Source: CAZQLE01 sp964593905 (lineage in GTDB: Bacteria > Chloroflexota > Anaerolineae > Anaerolineales > Anaerolineaceae). From it: 22,482 nt of DNA. The DNA is taken from NCBI GenBank assembly GCA_964593905.1, contig CAZQLE010000046.1:1-22482 (forward strand), written 5' to 3'. Position numbers and translations under genes: made by a program. A model generated the notes under the pieces. The model did not search any database. It saw only the letters and a program-made list of their open reading frames with translations, and was not told the origin of the DNA. Below are positions 21,784-22,482 of this stretch, piece after piece (position 1 is the first letter of the stretch; each line of letters begins with the position of its first letter).

Positions 21784-21809
21784 GACCTGATCGGGTATTA
21801 TATCAGGTC
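21784..21809. promoter_or_regulatory. 26-bp dyad GACCTGAT-N10-ATCAGGTC upstream of the EF-G-like gene
   Basis: Perfect 8-bp arms surround a 10-bp centre. A minus-strand TATAAT (complement of 21798-21803) lies across the centre and right arm. It sits 18 bp upstream of the EF-G-like -35, so it could be an operator for that gene. It could also be a hairpin at the 3' end of the peptidase transcript, but no T-run follows. Confidence 0.5.
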
Positions 21810-21877
21810 TTTGATTCCTCGCCTATCTGAAGAATGACACTGTTTGTCAATTACAGCCGGAATTGAGCCGTTTTATT

Positions 21878-22482
21878 TTATCGAATTGTAACGGCCCGGT
21901 TTTCAAGAACCGCCCACGAATTCAAAAATTGATCCACGGTGCGCAAATAAAGCAGGTCGCCATCCACAACTGAGACATAGGTCTCGTCATAGGCAACCAC
22001 CAGCACAGTGTGTTCAAAGCTGGTGACCACCGTGATATTTCCGTTGGAAGGTGTGTAAAGAACCGGGGTGCCGGGTTCGGTATTGCCGGCGACCCAGACC
22101 ATTACCGGCCGGCCGGCTGCGATCTCGGCGCGCAGCGTATCCCAGCTCATGCCGTGCCAGCCTTCGGCGTTTAGCGTGTAATCGCGCAGCAGCGCAGCTA
22201 CGGGCTGTTCGTATACCCCGTAAGATGCGGGCGGCAGTTGTCCGCGCGGGTCCCAGTAATTTCCCACAAAGCCTTCATTGGGATCATCTGAACGGGGCAG
22301 GCCGTTAAGAAATTCGGTTTCGTCGATCCAGACCCGCCAAAACCCCGCCAGGTCTACAGCCGAACGAGCCTCACAAGACAGTGTATAGCGCTGCGCCTGG
22401 CCGGTAACGCCTTCGATGGACGCGGAAGAAGGCAGCCCTTCTTCGTCTGGCGGGGGTGGTTCGGTGGGCAACGGCGTTGGGC
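21878..22482 (-). CDS. C39-like cysteine peptidase (C-terminal part, cut by window edge)
   Basis: The frame is open to the right edge, so the N-terminus is missing. A TTG at 22471 is in frame but is probably internal. It lies in a Pro/Thr/Glu-rich linker (TPLPTEPPPPDEEG) of the sort that joins a signal peptide or surface domain to a catalytic domain. The rest matches the Peptidase_C39_2 / BtrH-like papain fold: catalytic Cys in LSCEARSAVDLAG, a central WDTLRAEIAAGRPVMVWV segment, His in FEHTVLVVAYDE, and Asp in VVDGD. Numbered from 22471 these are Cys33, His154 and Asp170 or Asp172. It is probably secreted or surface-bound; the substrate is unknown. The stop lies 184 bases upstream of the EF-G-like gene, with no clear terminator between them. 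Confidence 0.85.
   Translation of the reverse strand, partial: PTPLPTEPPPPDEEGLPSSASIEGVTGQAQRYTLSCEARSAVDLAGFWRVWIDETEFLNGLPRSDDPNEGFVGNYWDPRGQLPPASYGVYEQPVAALLRDYTLNAEGWHGMSWDTLRAEIAAGRPVMVWVAGNTEPGTPVLYTPSNGNITVVTSFEHTVLVVAYDETYVSVVDGDLLYLRTVDQFLNSWAVLENRAVTIR

Noticed and set aside
1..22482. Mobile elements, tRNA or rRNA genes, attachment sites
   Set aside because: No transposase, integrase, terminal repeat pair, tRNA-like fold or rRNA stretch was recognised on either strand by reading. A covariance-model scan was not possible here.

Overview
This is a bacterial chromosomal segment, most likely from the phylum Chloroflexota (class Anaerolineae or a relative). That placement is an inference. 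It rests on the type-3 (archaeal-like) prolyl-tRNA synthetase, an EF-G paralogue with DTPGY instead of DTPGH, a sortase fused to ELW-type repeats, a DUF3795 protein, and many GTG/TTG-capable starts in moderately GC-rich DNA. I see no insertion sequence, phage gene, CRISPR array, tRNA or rRNA. Most of the window is housekeeping and envelope genes; the left 6.4 kb is the most unusual part.

1-6378: an envelope/export module. On the minus strand, in transcription order, lie a lipoprotein HlyD/MacA-type adaptor (4260-3055), a secreted ELW-repeat protein ending in a sortase domain (3039-1054), and two consecutive MacB/LolD-like ABC ATPases (972-238, and 224 running off the left edge). Divergent from them are a DesK-type histidine kinase and a NarL/LuxR-type response regulator. 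The 223-bp divergent spacer carries two copies of the dyad ATGAC-N4-GTCAT exactly 22 bp apart. These are good candidates for the regulator's binding sites and would link the two-component system to the export operon.

6375-8280: a Gfo/Idh/MocA oxidoreductase (minus), a 375-bp gene-poor stretch, and a Cys-rich DUF3795 protein (plus) followed by a strong bidirectional terminator.

8281-14726: a minus-strand housekeeping run. It holds pnp (PNPase with an Arg/Gly-rich tail), rpsO (S15), an all-helical HEAT-like protein, proS, a LOG-family protein and a MazG-like pyrophosphohydrolase. The rpsO-pnp pair has a strong terminator between the genes and a long, hairpin-rich pnp leader.

14932-18496: a plus-strand GT-C-like membrane protein convergent with a GT87-like membrane glycosyltransferase. 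The latter is translationally coupled to a small helical protein. Both look like envelope-glycan or lipid-linked sugar functions.

18713-22482: a CPBP intramembrane protease (plus), a bidirectional terminator, an EF-G-like GTPase (minus) behind a near-consensus promoter, and the C-terminal part of a C39-like peptidase cut by the right edge.
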